A stretch of DNA of 64,000 nt from Paulinella micropora. Lineage: Eukaryota > Cercozoa > Imbricatea > Euglyphida > Paulinellidae. A program made the position numbers and the translations under genes. The stretch covers positions 1 to 64,000 of the forward strand of contig WBZZ01000839.1 of assembly GCA_019918135.1 (NCBI GenBank), written 5' to 3'. Below, in pieces: positions 41,337-52,045 of this stretch. The notes under the pieces were generated by a model that was not told the origin of the DNA, did no database searches, and saw only the letters and a list, made by a program, of their open reading frames with translations. Position 1 is the stretch's first letter, and each line of letters opens with the position of its first letter.

Positions 41337-42851
41337 TTGGCCAATCGTGGCCAGGAGGCTGCCTTGGCGAGCGCGCTACGAGACGGCGCGGACCCTAATC
41401 AGTACGCTGACGACGTTTCCGTTCTGCTGATTGCTTTGTCGCCCAACGAAGTTGTCCGCACACAGACCAGGTTGGAAATAGCCAAGCATCTCTTGGACCA
41501 TCCGGCGCTAAGACCCGACAACGCCTTTGATGACATTTATCGATTTTTATGCGAAGAAGAATTGGGTTCTCGAAGATCACAGGCCCGCAAACAAACGACG
41601 CTGAGGGGCCTGGCAGGAATGCCCAGCTTTTGTACAATCTTCCGGCAGGAAGATCAGACAGATGTCAGGGGAGGGTTTCTCCAGAGAATCATCAGCGAGG
41701 GCGTGCAATACAGCATTGTTTTGCCGTGGCTGCCGTGGCTGCTACAAACCTTCCCAACCCTCAGGCCCCCTGCGTACGACAGTGTTTGCGAGTGGCTAGT
41801 GGCGCCCGACGCCAAGCGGGCGGAAAAGGAAGACATGCTACTAGCGCTGGCTAAATTGCGTAGCTTTAGCGAGGCCTTCCAAACCCAGGACGCCCATGCC
41901 AGAGGCTTCCTGCAGAGGATCTGCACCGGAGGCCTCGTGTGCGACGCGGTTTCGCCCGTTCTGCCGTTGCTAGTACGAACATTCCCCGGCCTCGGGCACC
42001 CCCAGTACGGCACTGTTTGCAGATTTCTAGCGGCGCCCGGCATCCACGAAACGCACAAAAGAGACATGCTACTAGCGCTGGCCGAATTGCGTGGCTTTAG
42101 CCAGGCCTTCCAGACACAAGACGCCCATACGTTGGCCGGCGGCTTCCTGCAGAAATTTATCACCGACGGTGCGACCTACAACAGGGTTTTGCCCGTCCTG
42201 CCGTTGCTGGTACAAACATTTCCCGGCCTCGGGCACCCTACGTACGGCGGTGTTTGCAAATTTCTAATGGCGCCCGGCACGGACCAAACGAACAAGACGG
42301 GCATGCTACTAGCCCTGGCTAAATTGCATGGCTTTAGCGAGGCCTTCCAAACGCAAGACGCCCATACGTTGGCTGGCGGCTTCCTGCAGAGAATCTGTAC
42401 CGACGGTGCGACCTACAGCGACGTGTTGCCCGTTCTGCCGTTGCTGGTACAAACCTTCCCCGGCCTCGGGCACCCTGCGTACGGCACTGTTTGCAACTTT
42501 CTAGTGGCGGCCGACACCAACGAGATGGACAAAAAAGACGTGCTACTAGCTCTGGCTGGCTTGAGTGGCTTTGGCCAGGCGTTCCAAACCCAAGACGCCA
42601 AAGATACCACCGGCGGCTTCCTGAACGGCGTGTACCACAGCTCCGATTCTCGAGCGGCCGTAGCGCCCATCTTGCCCGAGCTGTTCTACCTGTTGCCGGA
42701 AGTAACCTTGCCTACTGATCACAGATCTCAATTTGACTTGGCTGAGGACATCTACAATGCCTTGTTGACACTTCCACTTGATTCAGTATACACAGGCCCG
42801 CTGGACCAAGCACTAACACGTGCATGTAAACCTGTGGATTCTGCCCCATAA
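41337..42851 (+). CDS. Ankyrin-like protein with 79-residue tandem repeats
   Basis: The 504-residue product begins with an ankyrin-like unit (ALASALRDGADPNQYADD followed by VRTQTRLEIAKHLLDHP). From about residue 110 it has five tandem units of 77-79 residues, each carrying LLALAKLRGFSEAFQTQD, a GGFLQRI segment, then LPVLPLLVQTFPGLGHP and CKFLMAP. Units start near DNA 41835, 42066, 42303 and 42540. The pattern suggests helical HEAT-like repeats. The DNA units are about 85-90 percent alike, so they expanded recently compared with the rest. Function unknown; ankyrin and HEAT proteins bind other proteins. Frame whole. Confidence 0.6.
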   Translation: MANRGQEAALASALRDGADPNQYADDVSVLLIALSPNEVVRTQTRLEIAKHLLDHPALRPDNAFDDIYRFLCEEELGSRRSQARKQTTLRGLAGMPSFCTIFRQEDQTDVRGGFLQRIISEGVQYSIVLPWLPWLLQTFPTLRPPAYDSVCEWLVAPDAKRAEKEDMLLALAKLRSFSEAFQTQDAHARGFLQRICTGGLVCDAVSPVLPLLVRTFPGLGHPQYGTVCRFLAAPGIHETHKRDMLLALAELRGFSQAFQTQDAHTLAGGFLQKFITDGATYNRVLPVLPLLVQTFPGLGHPTYGGVCKFLMAPGTDQTNKTGMLLALAKLHGFSEAFQTQDAHTLAGGFLQRICTDGATYSDVLPVLPLLVQTFPGLGHPAYGTVCNFLVAADTNEMDKKDVLLALAGLSGFGQAFQTQDAKDTTGGFLNGVYHSSDSRAAVAPILPELFYLLPEVTLPTDHRSQFDLAEDIYNALLTLPLDSVYTGPLDQALTRACKPVDSAP

Positions 42852-43238
42852 ACAATCGGATTTCTTTTGTCACCACCAAACTACTAATAAAAAAAAACCT
42901 CCCTGTTTTTTTTCTTGGTTGATCTGAACCAAGTCTTTTTTTAATCAATTTTTGTTGTTGTGTAGCCAACGAAAGACAGTTAGCGCCCGGACCCAACCTC
43001 CCCTTCTCTCTCTCTCCTTTCCCCCCCGGCCGCCACCAGGCCTGAGGGTTCGACACTTCTTGGCCTCGTGATATGGCCGAAAAGGGACCAACCTGTACCG
43101 GAAAGCTCTGGAGTACTGCCCTTTTTGACCGTATCAGCCCCGCAGCACCAGCCGGGAAGGTAACCTGGGCCGTGCGGGAGGTGGCGGCAGGTCGTACGCT
43201 AGGTCGATGAAGTAGGTTGGCAGGCGCAGCAGCGTGAC
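42852..43238. other. Spacer with partial coding potential
   Basis: AATAAAAAAAAAAC near 42886 is a likely polyadenylation site for the repeat protein. Pyrimidine-rich DNA follows. No gene recognised. Confidence 0.35.
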
Positions 43239-44617
43239 CTACCCGGCAGCGCACACTGTCAAAGGAGGCGCTGCTCGTTCCAGCGCCGCGCGGAAGGCCC
43301 GCGGGTTCGTCGTGCTGACCAAGAGCTCGACGGTCACGTGGGGCGACAGGTTGTACTCCACCTCGTAGCTCACGGCGTCCGGGTCCAAGCCCAGCAGCTG
43401 CAGGTGCTGCCGCTGGAACAACAGCAGGTCCACTCCGGCCAAAGCCTCCCAGCGCCCGACGTGCGCATAGTGGCGCAGCCTGGGCAGGCGTTCAAGCCCA
43501 GCCGAGGCTAACTTCGTGCGAGCGCCGCCCTTTGGAAAAGACTTTTCCAAAATAGGCACGAAGTTGGCGTCAAACGTCACGTGCGCTAACGCCAGGTAGT
43601 CCAGGAAGGTGCTATCCGCATTCGCGGGCCTGACCAGGTCGTAGTCAATCACCGTGACCTGGTGGGGTCCCTGCACTAGGATGTTGCCGGCGTGCAGGTC
43701 GTTGTGCGCGTACCCCGCCGCGTGCATCTCCGCCACGATGCGTTCCACCCGCACCAGGACCTCCGGCAGATCCGCGGAGGCGGGGCTTCGCAGCATTCTG
43801 GACAAGCGCTCGCCCTTCGCTTTGGGCCACAGCGTTTGCATGACCAGCAGCGACTTGGCGCGGTGCTCCCACGCCTGCTTGTACCGGCTGTACGGACCAG
43901 TCGCAAGCGATTGCCTCAGCAGTGGCGCAGTCTGGCTGGCTCTGCGGAAACCGTACCGCAGCAACGGAACGACACCAGCAGCGGACCGCGCAAAGGGCGA
44001 ACTCGAAAACCGCGTTTGGTGCCAGAAGATGCCCTGTCCCGGCACCAGGTCCTCTATTGCACAGCGGGCCTGCTTGAGGACCTGGCCCTGCCCGGGCACG
44101 TCGTAGACCGTGCCGATGGCAGCGACGTTAGGTTCTCGGCGTCCAAAAAGTGCCGCTGGCCAAAGTCCAGCCAGAAATCGGGCGGTGGCAACCGTTCCTT
44201 GCGCCCGAACACCAGCAGGCGCACGTCGTCGCCCGCCAGGCGCTGCAGCTCAAGGAAAAGGTCCGGCACCTGGTGGCTTCCACCTCCTATAGAAACCGGA
44301 GCTTTCTTGGAGCGGCCAGTGTGCCACAATCCATCTGCATCCGCAGTAAAGTCTGACTCGTCCACGGCGTGCAAATACCCGGCCCGTCCGCCCAGGTCGC
44401 GCGCCAGCTGCGCGCAATTGTCTAGCCAAACACATTGCCGACCCGCCACGAGGCCAAACTCCAGACCACTGACGTGCGGCAGGGCGCACTGCACGACGGC
44501 CAGCGCGTAGTATTGGGTAGCCCGGGTAGGAACCCGCTTAGCGTCGTCGGATCCTCCCGCCCACAGCATCGGCGACAGAAGAGGAGGACAAAGATGCACC
44601 ACCTCCCTCTCCCACAA
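43239..44617 (-). pseudogene. Protein kinase-like protein
   Basis: The central part (43239-44099) has a catalytic-loop motif AHNDLHAGNILVQG followed by TVIDYDLVR in the DFG position, as in kinases of the Kdo/ABC1/RIO-like type, and a upstream lobe with VLKQA that could hold the ATP-binding Lys. A neighbouring frame (44617-44054) starts MWEREVVHLCPP and carries DESDFTADADG and FLELQRLAGDDVRLLVFG. The region looks broken (about one break). Such small kinases are common in giant viruses and may modify host or virion proteins. The C-terminal quarter after the catalytic loop is helical and unlike classic kinases. Confidence 0.55.
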
Positions 44618-45075
44618 AAAAAAGAAACAAAAAAGCTTGGAAGATTTCTGAGCACAGGCCCGCCCGTTTCGTACAATTTGAAGCTAAGAACGCAGCTCAA
44701 ACTCACTTGCACGAGCTGGAAAAAAGGGTGGGGGGGGGTAAAGGAACTCCCCAGCAAAACAAAAGAGAACCCCCCCCCCCCTCACTTGGCCCCCCCCCCC
44801 CCCCCCCCTCTCCCCTTTTTGTTGTAGGGCGCGAGAATGTGAGCCAAGAGGGGGGGGGCCGCACGGCCCGAAAAAAAGTATGTGTTGTGAGGGAGGGGGG
44901 GCCGGGGCGCGGCCCCCCCCCCCTTCGTTTCCTTTCTCTGATCTTTTTTTGGGTCCCTGCCCCCTCCCCCCAAACCTGCGCAGGCCGGGGGGAAAACAAC
45001 CCCAATGATTTTGGCGGGCCATGAAAGAAGCAGTGGAGAGGACGGAGCAGCCGGCAAGACACTCAAAGCCAAGAA
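44618..45075. other. G/C-run spacer
   Basis: Runs of G (44730, 44852) and C (44772, 44791-44808, 44916) alternate over 200 bp. No gene. Same type as other intergenic G/C-run stretches. Confidence 0.5.
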
Positions 45076-45159
45076 ATGGAGGACCTTAGGCTGCAGCACG
45101 CGGTAGAGCAGAAGCTCTTACAACAAGAAGCACTTTGCGCGCAACTAAAGGTGGGGGGA
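45076..45159 (+). CDS. Possible short first exon or small ORF
   Basis: ATG at 45076 opens MEDLRLQHAVEQKLLQQEAL, a helical, Gln-rich start, and the frame meets a GT donor-like AAG|GTGGGG at 45151. No matching acceptor was established. Weak. Confidence 0.2.
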
Positions 45160-45499
45160 AGCGGCTCTCTTAGTCTGGCGTTTGGGGATTTCTTCTTTGT
45201 TTTCTGCTCGTGTGCCAGCGCGCTGGCCCAGGAAAAAAAGGTGCGACGGTCTGTTTAAAAAAAGGCACATCTGGAAAAAAAGGAAAAAGCCTTTTAACGA
45301 AAAAAAAGGAGGGCGCTGTCTTTTTGTACATTAAACAAAATTTGTTTTTCTTGCTTGATTTTCTGCCCCCCCTGGCATTCAGGTTGGGTGAATTTCGACA
45401 AATCTCGGTCGACAGACTTTTTAATGACTGTACAGTACCAAGCATTAAACTTACACCTCGATTCTTAGGAAGAGAAAAAAGGAAGAAACAGCTTTACCG

Positions 45500-45826
45500 A
45501 AAATCACACACACAACCCAAAGTCAACAATCTGTATGCATGCACCAAATCAACAACAAACCTTTACACACACACGCAATTCACACACGTCAATCACAGAC
45601 AACATAGCGCACACACACACAAACTTCAAGAATCTTGCATCAAACACACAAATCACACACGAATCAGACAAGCACACACTTACACACACACTTACACACA
45701 CACTTACACACACACGTACACACACACTTACACACATACACTTACACACACACGTACACACACGTACACACACACTTACACACACACGTACACACACACT
45801 TACACACACACACTTACACACGCACA

Positions 45827-45863
<37 letters not shown>

Positions 45864-46018
45864 ACACACACACTTACACACACACACTTACACACGCACA
45901 CGTACACACACACTTACTCACGCACGCACCCCCAGAGTCAACAATCTATACACACACCAATCAAAACAAACCTTTCCACACACAAACACACGCGCAAACG
46001 CTCACACATATTCAGACG
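45500..46018. repeat. (CA)n-rich tract
   Basis: ACACAC with ACTTACACACACAC and ACGTACACACACAC variants, mostly 12-16 bp units from about 45670 to 45920. Open frames of His/Thr (HTHTLTHT) here are artefacts. Confidence 0.85.
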
Positions 46019-46070
46019 TGAGGGGTGGGGGGGGAACGGAAACCGTAAGGCCCCCCCGTTCGATTTGCCC

Positions 46071-46385
46071 AATGCTGCCAACATTGGGTTCGCGCAATGG
46101 CGAGCCCATTGTGCGCCCCAATGGGGTGCAAAGGCCCCCCCCTTCGATTACGGGTTTGGCTCAATGCTGCCAACATTGGGTTCGCGCAATGGCGAGCCCA
46201 TTGTGCGCCCCAATGGGGTGCAAAGGCCCCCCCCTTCGATTACGGGTTTGGCTCAATGCTGCCAACATTGGGTTTGCCCAATTCGGCCAACATTGGGTTT
46301 GCTCAATGCTGCCAACATTGGGTTTGCTCAATGCTGCCAACATTGGGTTTGCTCAATGCTGCCAACATAGGGTTTGCACAATGTG
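46071..46385. repeat. Nested 92-bp and 25-bp tandem repeats
   Basis: The 92-bp unit starts AATGCTGCCAACATTGGGTT at 46071 and 46163. Its first 25 bp then repeat alone at 46255, 46280, 46305, 46330 and 46355. Each 92-bp unit also contains the inverted pair GCCCATTG/CAATGGGG-like segments. Confidence 0.85.
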
Positions 46386-46539
46386 AGGTTTAGATTTGGC
46401 CCCCCCCCCCTTCCTATCGCACCCCTTACAATCGTTGTGCGTCCCTTTCGCCAAGGTACAACCCCTTCCCAGCTTGTGTGAGCGTTTGTACGTATAAGTT
46501 TGTTTCCTTGGTTGCATGGCGTGTAAAGGGACATGTTTT

Positions 46540-47150
46540 CTTTCGGGTTGTGTATGTGTGTGTATATGTGTGTGTGTGCAAGGGACGATTTCTTGGGGTT
46601 GCGTGTGTGTATGTGTGTGCCAGGGAAGATTTCTTGGGGTTGCGTGTGTGTGTATGTGCGTGCCAGGGAAGATTTCTTGGGGTTGCGTGTGTGTGTGTGT
46701 GCGTGTGTGTGTGTGTGTGTTTGTGTGTGTAAGGATTTTTTTTCATTGAATGTGTGTGTGTGGTTGCGTGTGTGTTGTACGTAGAAGTTTGTTTTCCTCG
46801 GTTGCGTGTGTGTATGTGTGTGCCAGGGAAGATTTCTTTCGGGTTGTTTGTTTGTGTGTGTAAGGCCTTTGGTTTCGTTGTATGTGTGTGTGTGTGGTTT
46901 GCATGTTATGTGTACAGAAAAGCGTGTTTCGTGTGCGCTGTGTGTCAAATGTCGTTTTTTGGGTCGCGTGTGTGTACAGAAAGACGTGTTTCTTGGGTTT
47001 GCGTGTGTGTTGTTTTGGTGTGTGTGTGCATAAAAGTCCGTTTCTCGGATTTCTGTGTAAGGGCATCACTGCCTCTGGCTGTCACGGTGTGTCTACGTGT
47101 GTGCTTGAGCTGCGTGTGTAGAGAGGGGTTTGACTTTTTGTATAAGTTAG
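46540..47150. repeat. (TG)n-rich minisatellite
   Basis: Units of about 41-43 bp, GGGAAGATTTCTTGGGGTTGC plus GTGTGTGTATGTGTGTGCCA, recur near 46580, 46620 and 46662, followed by irregular TGTGTG units to about 47150. The tract is complementary in character to the (CA)n tract at 45.5-46.0 kb. Confidence 0.8.
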
Positions 47151-47466
47151 TTCTTTTAGTTGTGTGTGTAACAGGCCTTTCGCTTTCTCTGCCTTTCCCT
47201 CTTTCTCTCTTTTGCTTCTGAAAAGTCATTCATTTGTTCTCACATGCCTCAAGGCGGCATGCAAAGCACACAGTTCTCTCTCTGTTTCTCTCCCCATTTC
47301 TCTCTGTTTCTCTCTCTCTCTCTCTCTTCGCTGTAGTATGTGTGTCTTTGCCCTATGTGTGTCTTTGCCTGTATGTGTAAGGCTTTTTTGTGTTCCGTTC
47401 CAATTTTCTTTTTTTTGGGCTTGTGTCTGTGTGCAGTGCAAACTTTAATACCCCCCGCCTTCCCTT

Positions 47467-48663
47467 ATGCTCTCCGCCAAGCGTGACGCCCCTTCCTCGC
47501 CCGTGGCCAAACGCGCCAAGCTGTCGGACCCAGAAAACCCCCCGACCGCCGACCAGCCACTGGTTACCAGCCTGCCGGACGTTGCGTCCGCTGGCTACGA
47601 CGTCGGAGAACCAGACAGGACCTTCCCGCTCGACGCGTTCACCCACCGCCTCAACAACGGCCTCAACGGCGCCGGTCGTGTGGCAGACCTGCGCGTCTCT
47701 TCCTGCCGCCAGGAGAAATACGTGCAGGTCGAGCTGCGCGTCCATGGTCTACCCACCGCCGTGGGCCAACCGCAGCGGCCGGTCACGGTGCTACGCGCAC
47801 GCCGTCGAACGACCAAGGGCCTGCCGGCAGAAGAAGTACGCGCATACATCCACGAGCAGGTCTCCAGGTGCGTCGCCGACGAAACCGTCCGCTGGCTGCG
47901 CGAAGAGGTCAAGATTCACGACAACTGTGATTCGTGCTTGTACACGGGCCTGGACCCGAACGAAGAAAACAGAGACAACCGCCTGGACGTGCAATACGCT
48001 ACGCGCTACGTGCAATCAATCACGCCGCCGCACCCCGCGCTGCCCAAGTTCCGGGCGATTTACCGCACTCAGGAAGCCAGCCTGCTACCGCCAGAGGTCT
48101 TCGACCGCCTGGGCAAGGAGCTGGACGACAAGTACGATCAGCACGAGAGCCTGGACTTTTCTCTGAAACTCACCTGTTTCAAGCTGGCCCAGAAGAAGGT
48201 TGGCAGCCCCTGGCTCGTCGTGATCATGCGCCCCTTCGATCACCTCGTGCAAGTGTCCCTAGCACTGCGCAACCGCCACAGTCGCTCTGGCCGGCGCACC
48301 TATGAGGCAACCATGCTGTTGGCACAACGCATCCTAGATCCTTGGAGGGGCAAGGACGTCCGCGCTTACCTCCTGGGCCACGCAAGCCTGTTTACCGGGC
48401 AGACTACCTTGGCCTGGCTCCAGAGGGTTGTGGCAACCCCTGGCTGGTCCGACGACCTGCACAAGAGATTGGACCCTACCCAGACCACCAGAGATGCCGA
48501 CGGCAGCGCGCGGCGCTTCAAGCTCTTTTGCCCGGAGATGAGCTCGGTGTGGCCGCTACACCCCGAACTGCTGGGCGACGCGGCAGACGGCGCGCCGGTA
48601 GCACTGTCTGCTAGCAGCGACGACGACGCAAGTAGCAGCGACGACGCCGACATCATTTCGTGA
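47467..48663 (+). CDS. Unknown 398-residue protein with nuclear signals
   Basis: The product starts MLSAKRDAPSSPVAKRAKLS, which contains a bipartite-like nuclear signal, and ends in an acidic Ser/Asp tail (SSDDDASSSDDADIIS). The middle (residues 70-340) is a globular mixture: VEVRAYIHEQVSRCVAD-type helices, a DNCDSCLYTGLDP turn and PWLVVIMRPFDHLVQVSL strands. No family recognised. A single-stranded or double-stranded DNA-binding protein is conceivable because of the nuclear signal and the acidic tail, but that is inference. Frame whole. Confidence 0.55.
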   Translation: MLSAKRDAPSSPVAKRAKLSDPENPPTADQPLVTSLPDVASAGYDVGEPDRTFPLDAFTHRLNNGLNGAGRVADLRVSSCRQEKYVQVELRVHGLPTAVGQPQRPVTVLRARRRTTKGLPAEEVRAYIHEQVSRCVADETVRWLREEVKIHDNCDSCLYTGLDPNEENRDNRLDVQYATRYVQSITPPHPALPKFRAIYRTQEASLLPPEVFDRLGKELDDKYDQHESLDFSLKLTCFKLAQKKVGSPWLVVIMRPFDHLVQVSLALRNRHSRSGRRTYEATMLLAQRILDPWRGKDVRAYLLGHASLFTGQTTLAWLQRVVATPGWSDDLHKRLDPTQTTRDADGSARRFKLFCPEMSSVWPLHPELLGDAADGAPVALSASSDDDASSSDDADIIS

Positions 48664-49222
48664 CCTTGTGTTTTTTTTTCTTCAAGCGCTCGAAAAGACA
48701 GGGAAAAGGGCGGGAAAGAGAGACAGCCCTCCTCTGTTTTTCTCTTTCCTTTCCCCCATTTAGCACCGCGGACATGTTTGAAAGCAAGTTTTCCCAAAAA
48801 TCAATAAAAAAAAATTTGTGTGTTCTGTACCAGCGTTACTTGTAGTCAGCCGACAATAGCGCTCCCTCCGGACCTGTCTTGCAATTGCCAAACTTAGCTA
48901 GTTGAACTTCTTTGGCCCACTTGTAAATAAAGGAACACCGGCCCCTCCCGGACATCCCTAGTGGTCGGATAGCTGCATTTGCCTTCGGCATCACCCCGCG
49001 CAATGTGTAGGCTATCCCGGCCATCGAGCTACGACTTTGTGTATTGGCTTGTTTTTTTTAAAAGAAAATTCTGATTTTACGTAGCCTAACCAGGCTCAAA
49101 GAAAGTCCTGCCAACAACAAGCAAAACCACCAACGGAATGGTAGCCATTCCCTTCTCCCCCCCCCCCCCCCCGCCGGAGCTCGCCACCTTTCTTTGGGTG
49201 GGGGGGCCCTCACCGGAAGATG
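48664..49222. other. Spacer between convergent genes
   Basis: AATAAAAAAAAAT near 48802 is a likely polyadenylation signal of the upstream gene. A C-run lies at 49159-49172. No gene recognised, though a short minus-strand frame 48836-49024 is open. Confidence 0.35.
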
Positions 49223-52045
49223 TTAGCCATCCTCGTCCGCCACCGCGACGATGTCGTCACACCCCGGCGGGGCAGGTGCGGGCACGGGGTACGCCGCTAT
49301 GGTCGGCTGCAGCCGCGCCGCCACCTCGGCGAACGCCGCGTGCCGGCCGAGCGCCGCCAGGTTGTCCCGCCGGTACGTCTCATCCGCGGCGCGCAGCCTG
49401 CGCAGCAGGTCCGCGTCCGGCGCCGTCAGAAACTTCTCGGCCGCCGGCAGGCCGTCCGGCACCGTGGGCAGCCACTGGCTCGCGTGGTGCTGCTGGTACA
49501 CGTAGTCCGCAAAGTCCCGCGCTCCAGTGGCCGCCGGGGCGGCGGTTGTCGAAAGCGCCCGCTCGCACAAGTAGTAGCTCAGCGCCACCGGGTCCTGGCA
49601 CAGCGGCTGCTGCACCGCTGGCAACCACGCGTCGTCGGTGTCTGTCGGCAGCGGCGCCGCCGCGCCGTTCAGCACCGTGGGCAGCAGGTTCATCATCGTG
49701 AGGTTGTACGACGCCGAGCCGTGGTCTACCTGGCCCGTCAGCAGCTGCCGGGGCCGCGCATAGCAGTCCTGCAAAATCTCCAGCAGCACGCGCTGCAGCA
49801 GGTCGGGCCACAGCCCGTACAGCAGCGCCTGCTCCGCAATCTCGAAGCAGTCGCGCGTCTGCCGCAGCACCGCGCCAACATTGGGCCGCTCGCTGTCGTC
49901 CAGCAGCAGGTCCAGCACGTGCCGGTACTCCTGCTGGTCCTGGCCCTCACCTTTGGCGCGGTTCTGCCACACCAGCTGCAGCAGCTTCTTGCGGCACGCC
50001 ACGTAGTCGGTCGGCTCGGGGAAGTGCTTCGCGTCCTTCGCGAACCGGAACACCGGCTGCTCGCCCTCCCCGTACATGCCGCGGCGCACCGCACTTTCCT
50101 TGCGCGCGTTCTCGATGCGGCCCTCGTGCGCCTGGAACAGCCTCCGCGAACGCACGCAGTTCGCGTAGTAGCGACTGATGGTCTCGGCGTCCGCGTCCAC
50201 CGCCAACGACTGGTTGAACTCCAGGTACGGCGACTTGTAGTCCAGCATCGTCTCGGGCGGCTCCCACGCGCGCGCCAGAAAACCTTCATCCTCGTCCTCG
50301 CCACCATCTGCTGCCTCGACGGTACCGTCCTCGTCACCGTCCTGCGACACGTGCTGCCGCTTGCGCGGCCGTTCTTGCGCGCGGTGCAGCCCGCGCATGT
50401 CGCCGCCATTCGCTCCGTTTCCTCCATTGCCGCCGCCATTGCCTTTCAGGAACGCGCGCGCCAGCGCCAACAGCACCTGCCGCTGCTGCTGCAGCTGCAG
50501 CTCCTGCGGCGCTAATAGTCCGATCGCCTGCATCAGCACGCTCGGGTCCTCGTCGTTCAGGAACGGCTCCAGCAGCGCGAACTGCGACAGCGCCGGCGCG
50601 CGGCCCAGCGGGAAGCCGTGGTCCGTGCCGACACTCGCGTCGATCAGCGGGCTCACCGACGAGTGGAACACGATCTCGATCGCGCGCCGCAGCGCCAGCA
50701 GCCGCACCATCGCGTTCAGCCGGTGCATGAAGCGCTGCGACGCCAGGCGCCGCACGCCTAGTGCGGAGGCGCGCTCGCAGAACTCGCCCATCACGCGCGA
50801 CGTGATATATAGCCGCACGCCGCCTATGAAGCCCAGCGACTGAAGGTAGTAATACATCGCGATCAGCGCGTTGTTGTCGCGCACCCAGCGCGCCAGGTCG
50901 TGGCGCCGCGCCTCTGCTTCTTCGTCGTCGCAATCGTCAGAGAAACTGTGCCACGCCTCGCAGCCCGCGCGTACGCGGCCCGGCACGTACCGCGTGTGGA
51001 ACCGGTCGCGCACGGGCTGCGAGATGCGCGACGGGTGCGTGTTGGTATTCACCAAGTGCGTCCCCGTCACTTGCGCCTGCGTGTACTCGTTGAAGCGCTG
51101 CCCCGTGTCCTGGTCCGTGCGCAGAAAGCTGAAGCCCATGGTCTTGCTCCACAGCATGCTCTTGACCATTTCGACACGGTCGTCTTCATCTTGGTCCCCA
51201 CGTGGGTTCCCACGGTAACCCTTGCCCAGCTCGTCCATGATCGTAATGGCTCCTGTGAAGTCGAAATTTCCGGCAAGTGCCTTGGCGCTCATGCCCAGCT
51301 GCGTACGCACGCTGTCCCTTATCAGGAAATGATCTGCCAGCAACTTGTGCAGGTGCGATTTGCCCGTGCCGGGCGGGCCGTACATCATCAAATGGAAATA
51401 CGTCCCGACTGCGCCTGCAGTCTGAGCAGACGCGAGAGCTACATGAAACTCCTCGTTCAGCGGGCCGCGGTACACCGCTTCTAGCAGGCTGTTGAGCCGC
51501 ACCAGCTGACAATCCGCAATTCCCAGATTGCTCGCCGGCAGCGCCTGATAGGAATAGAATGACGGCGGCAGCTTGGCATTTGAAAACGGCGACTTGCGTC
51601 CTTTTTTCAGATGATTGTAGGCGGCCGCCTGCGAATCAGAACAGCCGCCCGCAACATTCAGTGTATTCAGCACTAAGGGTTCCACGCGCCGGCGCAGCTG
51701 TTGCAGCGAAGTCCACGAATGAACGCAGCACTCCTCGCGGCTCGCGCCGCGAGCCTGCATTTCAGTTAGTTCTGCCTTGATCTTTGCGCGCCCATCCCTC
51801 ATCATCCTCTTGACCGCCTCCTGGTTCGCGCCACCAGTCCCAGCGGTTGGTCGCATCTGCAGCGCCAGCCGCTTCGCCTCTTCGTTGGCCTTTTCTACTG
51901 TGTCGCACACTGATGAGCTCAGCAAGAACTCGGCCAGCAATCCTGTTCGGGCAATTCCGCCTCGTCGACTAAATCCTCTGCGCGCGGCAACGGTAATCGA
52001 AGGTTGACGAAAACTTGCGTGGGCAGTTGCCCGGGTAAACGCCAA
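49223..52045 (-). CDS. Large AAA+ ATPase
   Basis: The 940-residue frame carries Walker A YGPPGTGKSHLHKLL at residues 222-236, Walker B AITIMDELGKG at 266-276 and a sensor-1-like segment THLVNTNTHPSR near 330, followed by an Arg finger-like QPVRDRF. It is an AAA+ ATPase, possibly a D5/SF3-like replicative helicase or a DNA remodelling enzyme; the subfamily is not clear. The C-terminal half is acidic with a Gly/Asn-rich linker (GNGGGNGGNGANGG) and DEDG tails. Adjoining sequence (51919-53050) on the same strand may be part of the same gene. Confidence 0.6.
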   Translation of the reverse strand: MAFTRATAHASFRQPSITVAARRGFSRRGGIARTGLLAEFLLSSSVCDTVEKANEEAKRLALQMRPTAGTGGANQEAVKRMMRDGRAKIKAELTEMQARGASREECCVHSWTSLQQLRRRVEPLVLNTLNVAGGCSDSQAAAYNHLKKGRKSPFSNAKLPPSFYSYQALPASNLGIADCQLVRLNSLLEAVYRGPLNEEFHVALASAQTAGAVGTYFHLMMYGPPGTGKSHLHKLLADHFLIRDSVRTQLGMSAKALAGNFDFTGAITIMDELGKGYRGNPRGDQDEDDRVEMVKSMLWSKTMGFSFLRTDQDTGQRFNEYTQAQVTGTHLVNTNTHPSRISQPVRDRFHTRYVPGRVRAGCEAWHSFSDDCDDEEAEARRHDLARWVRDNNALIAMYYYLQSLGFIGGVRLYITSRVMGEFCERASALGVRRLASQRFMHRLNAMVRLLALRRAIEIVFHSSVSPLIDASVGTDHGFPLGRAPALSQFALLEPFLNDEDPSVLMQAIGLLAPQELQLQQQRQVLLALARAFLKGNGGGNGGNGANGGDMRGLHRAQERPRKRQHVSQDGDEDGTVEAADGGEDEDEGFLARAWEPPETMLDYKSPYLEFNQSLAVDADAETISRYYANCVRSRRLFQAHEGRIENARKESAVRRGMYGEGEQPVFRFAKDAKHFPEPTDYVACRKKLLQLVWQNRAKGEGQDQQEYRHVLDLLLDDSERPNVGAVLRQTRDCFEIAEQALLYGLWPDLLQRVLLEILQDCYARPRQLLTGQVDHGSASYNLTMMNLLPTVLNGAAAPLPTDTDDAWLPAVQQPLCQDPVALSYYLCERALSTTAAPAATGARDFADYVYQQHHASQWLPTVPDGLPAAEKFLTAPDADLLRRLRAADETYRRDNLAALGRHAAFAEVAARLQPTIAAYPVPAPAPPGCDDIVAVADEDG

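Noticed and set aside
45535-46948. Long His-Thr and Cys-Val frames on both strands
   Set aside because: They arise from (CA)n and (TG)n repeats. Length alone is not evidence of a gene.
49220-50515. Long plus-strand frame opposite the AAA+ ATPase
   Set aside because: It is an antisense shadow with His/Val/Arg bias from GC-rich codons, while the minus frame has Walker motifs.
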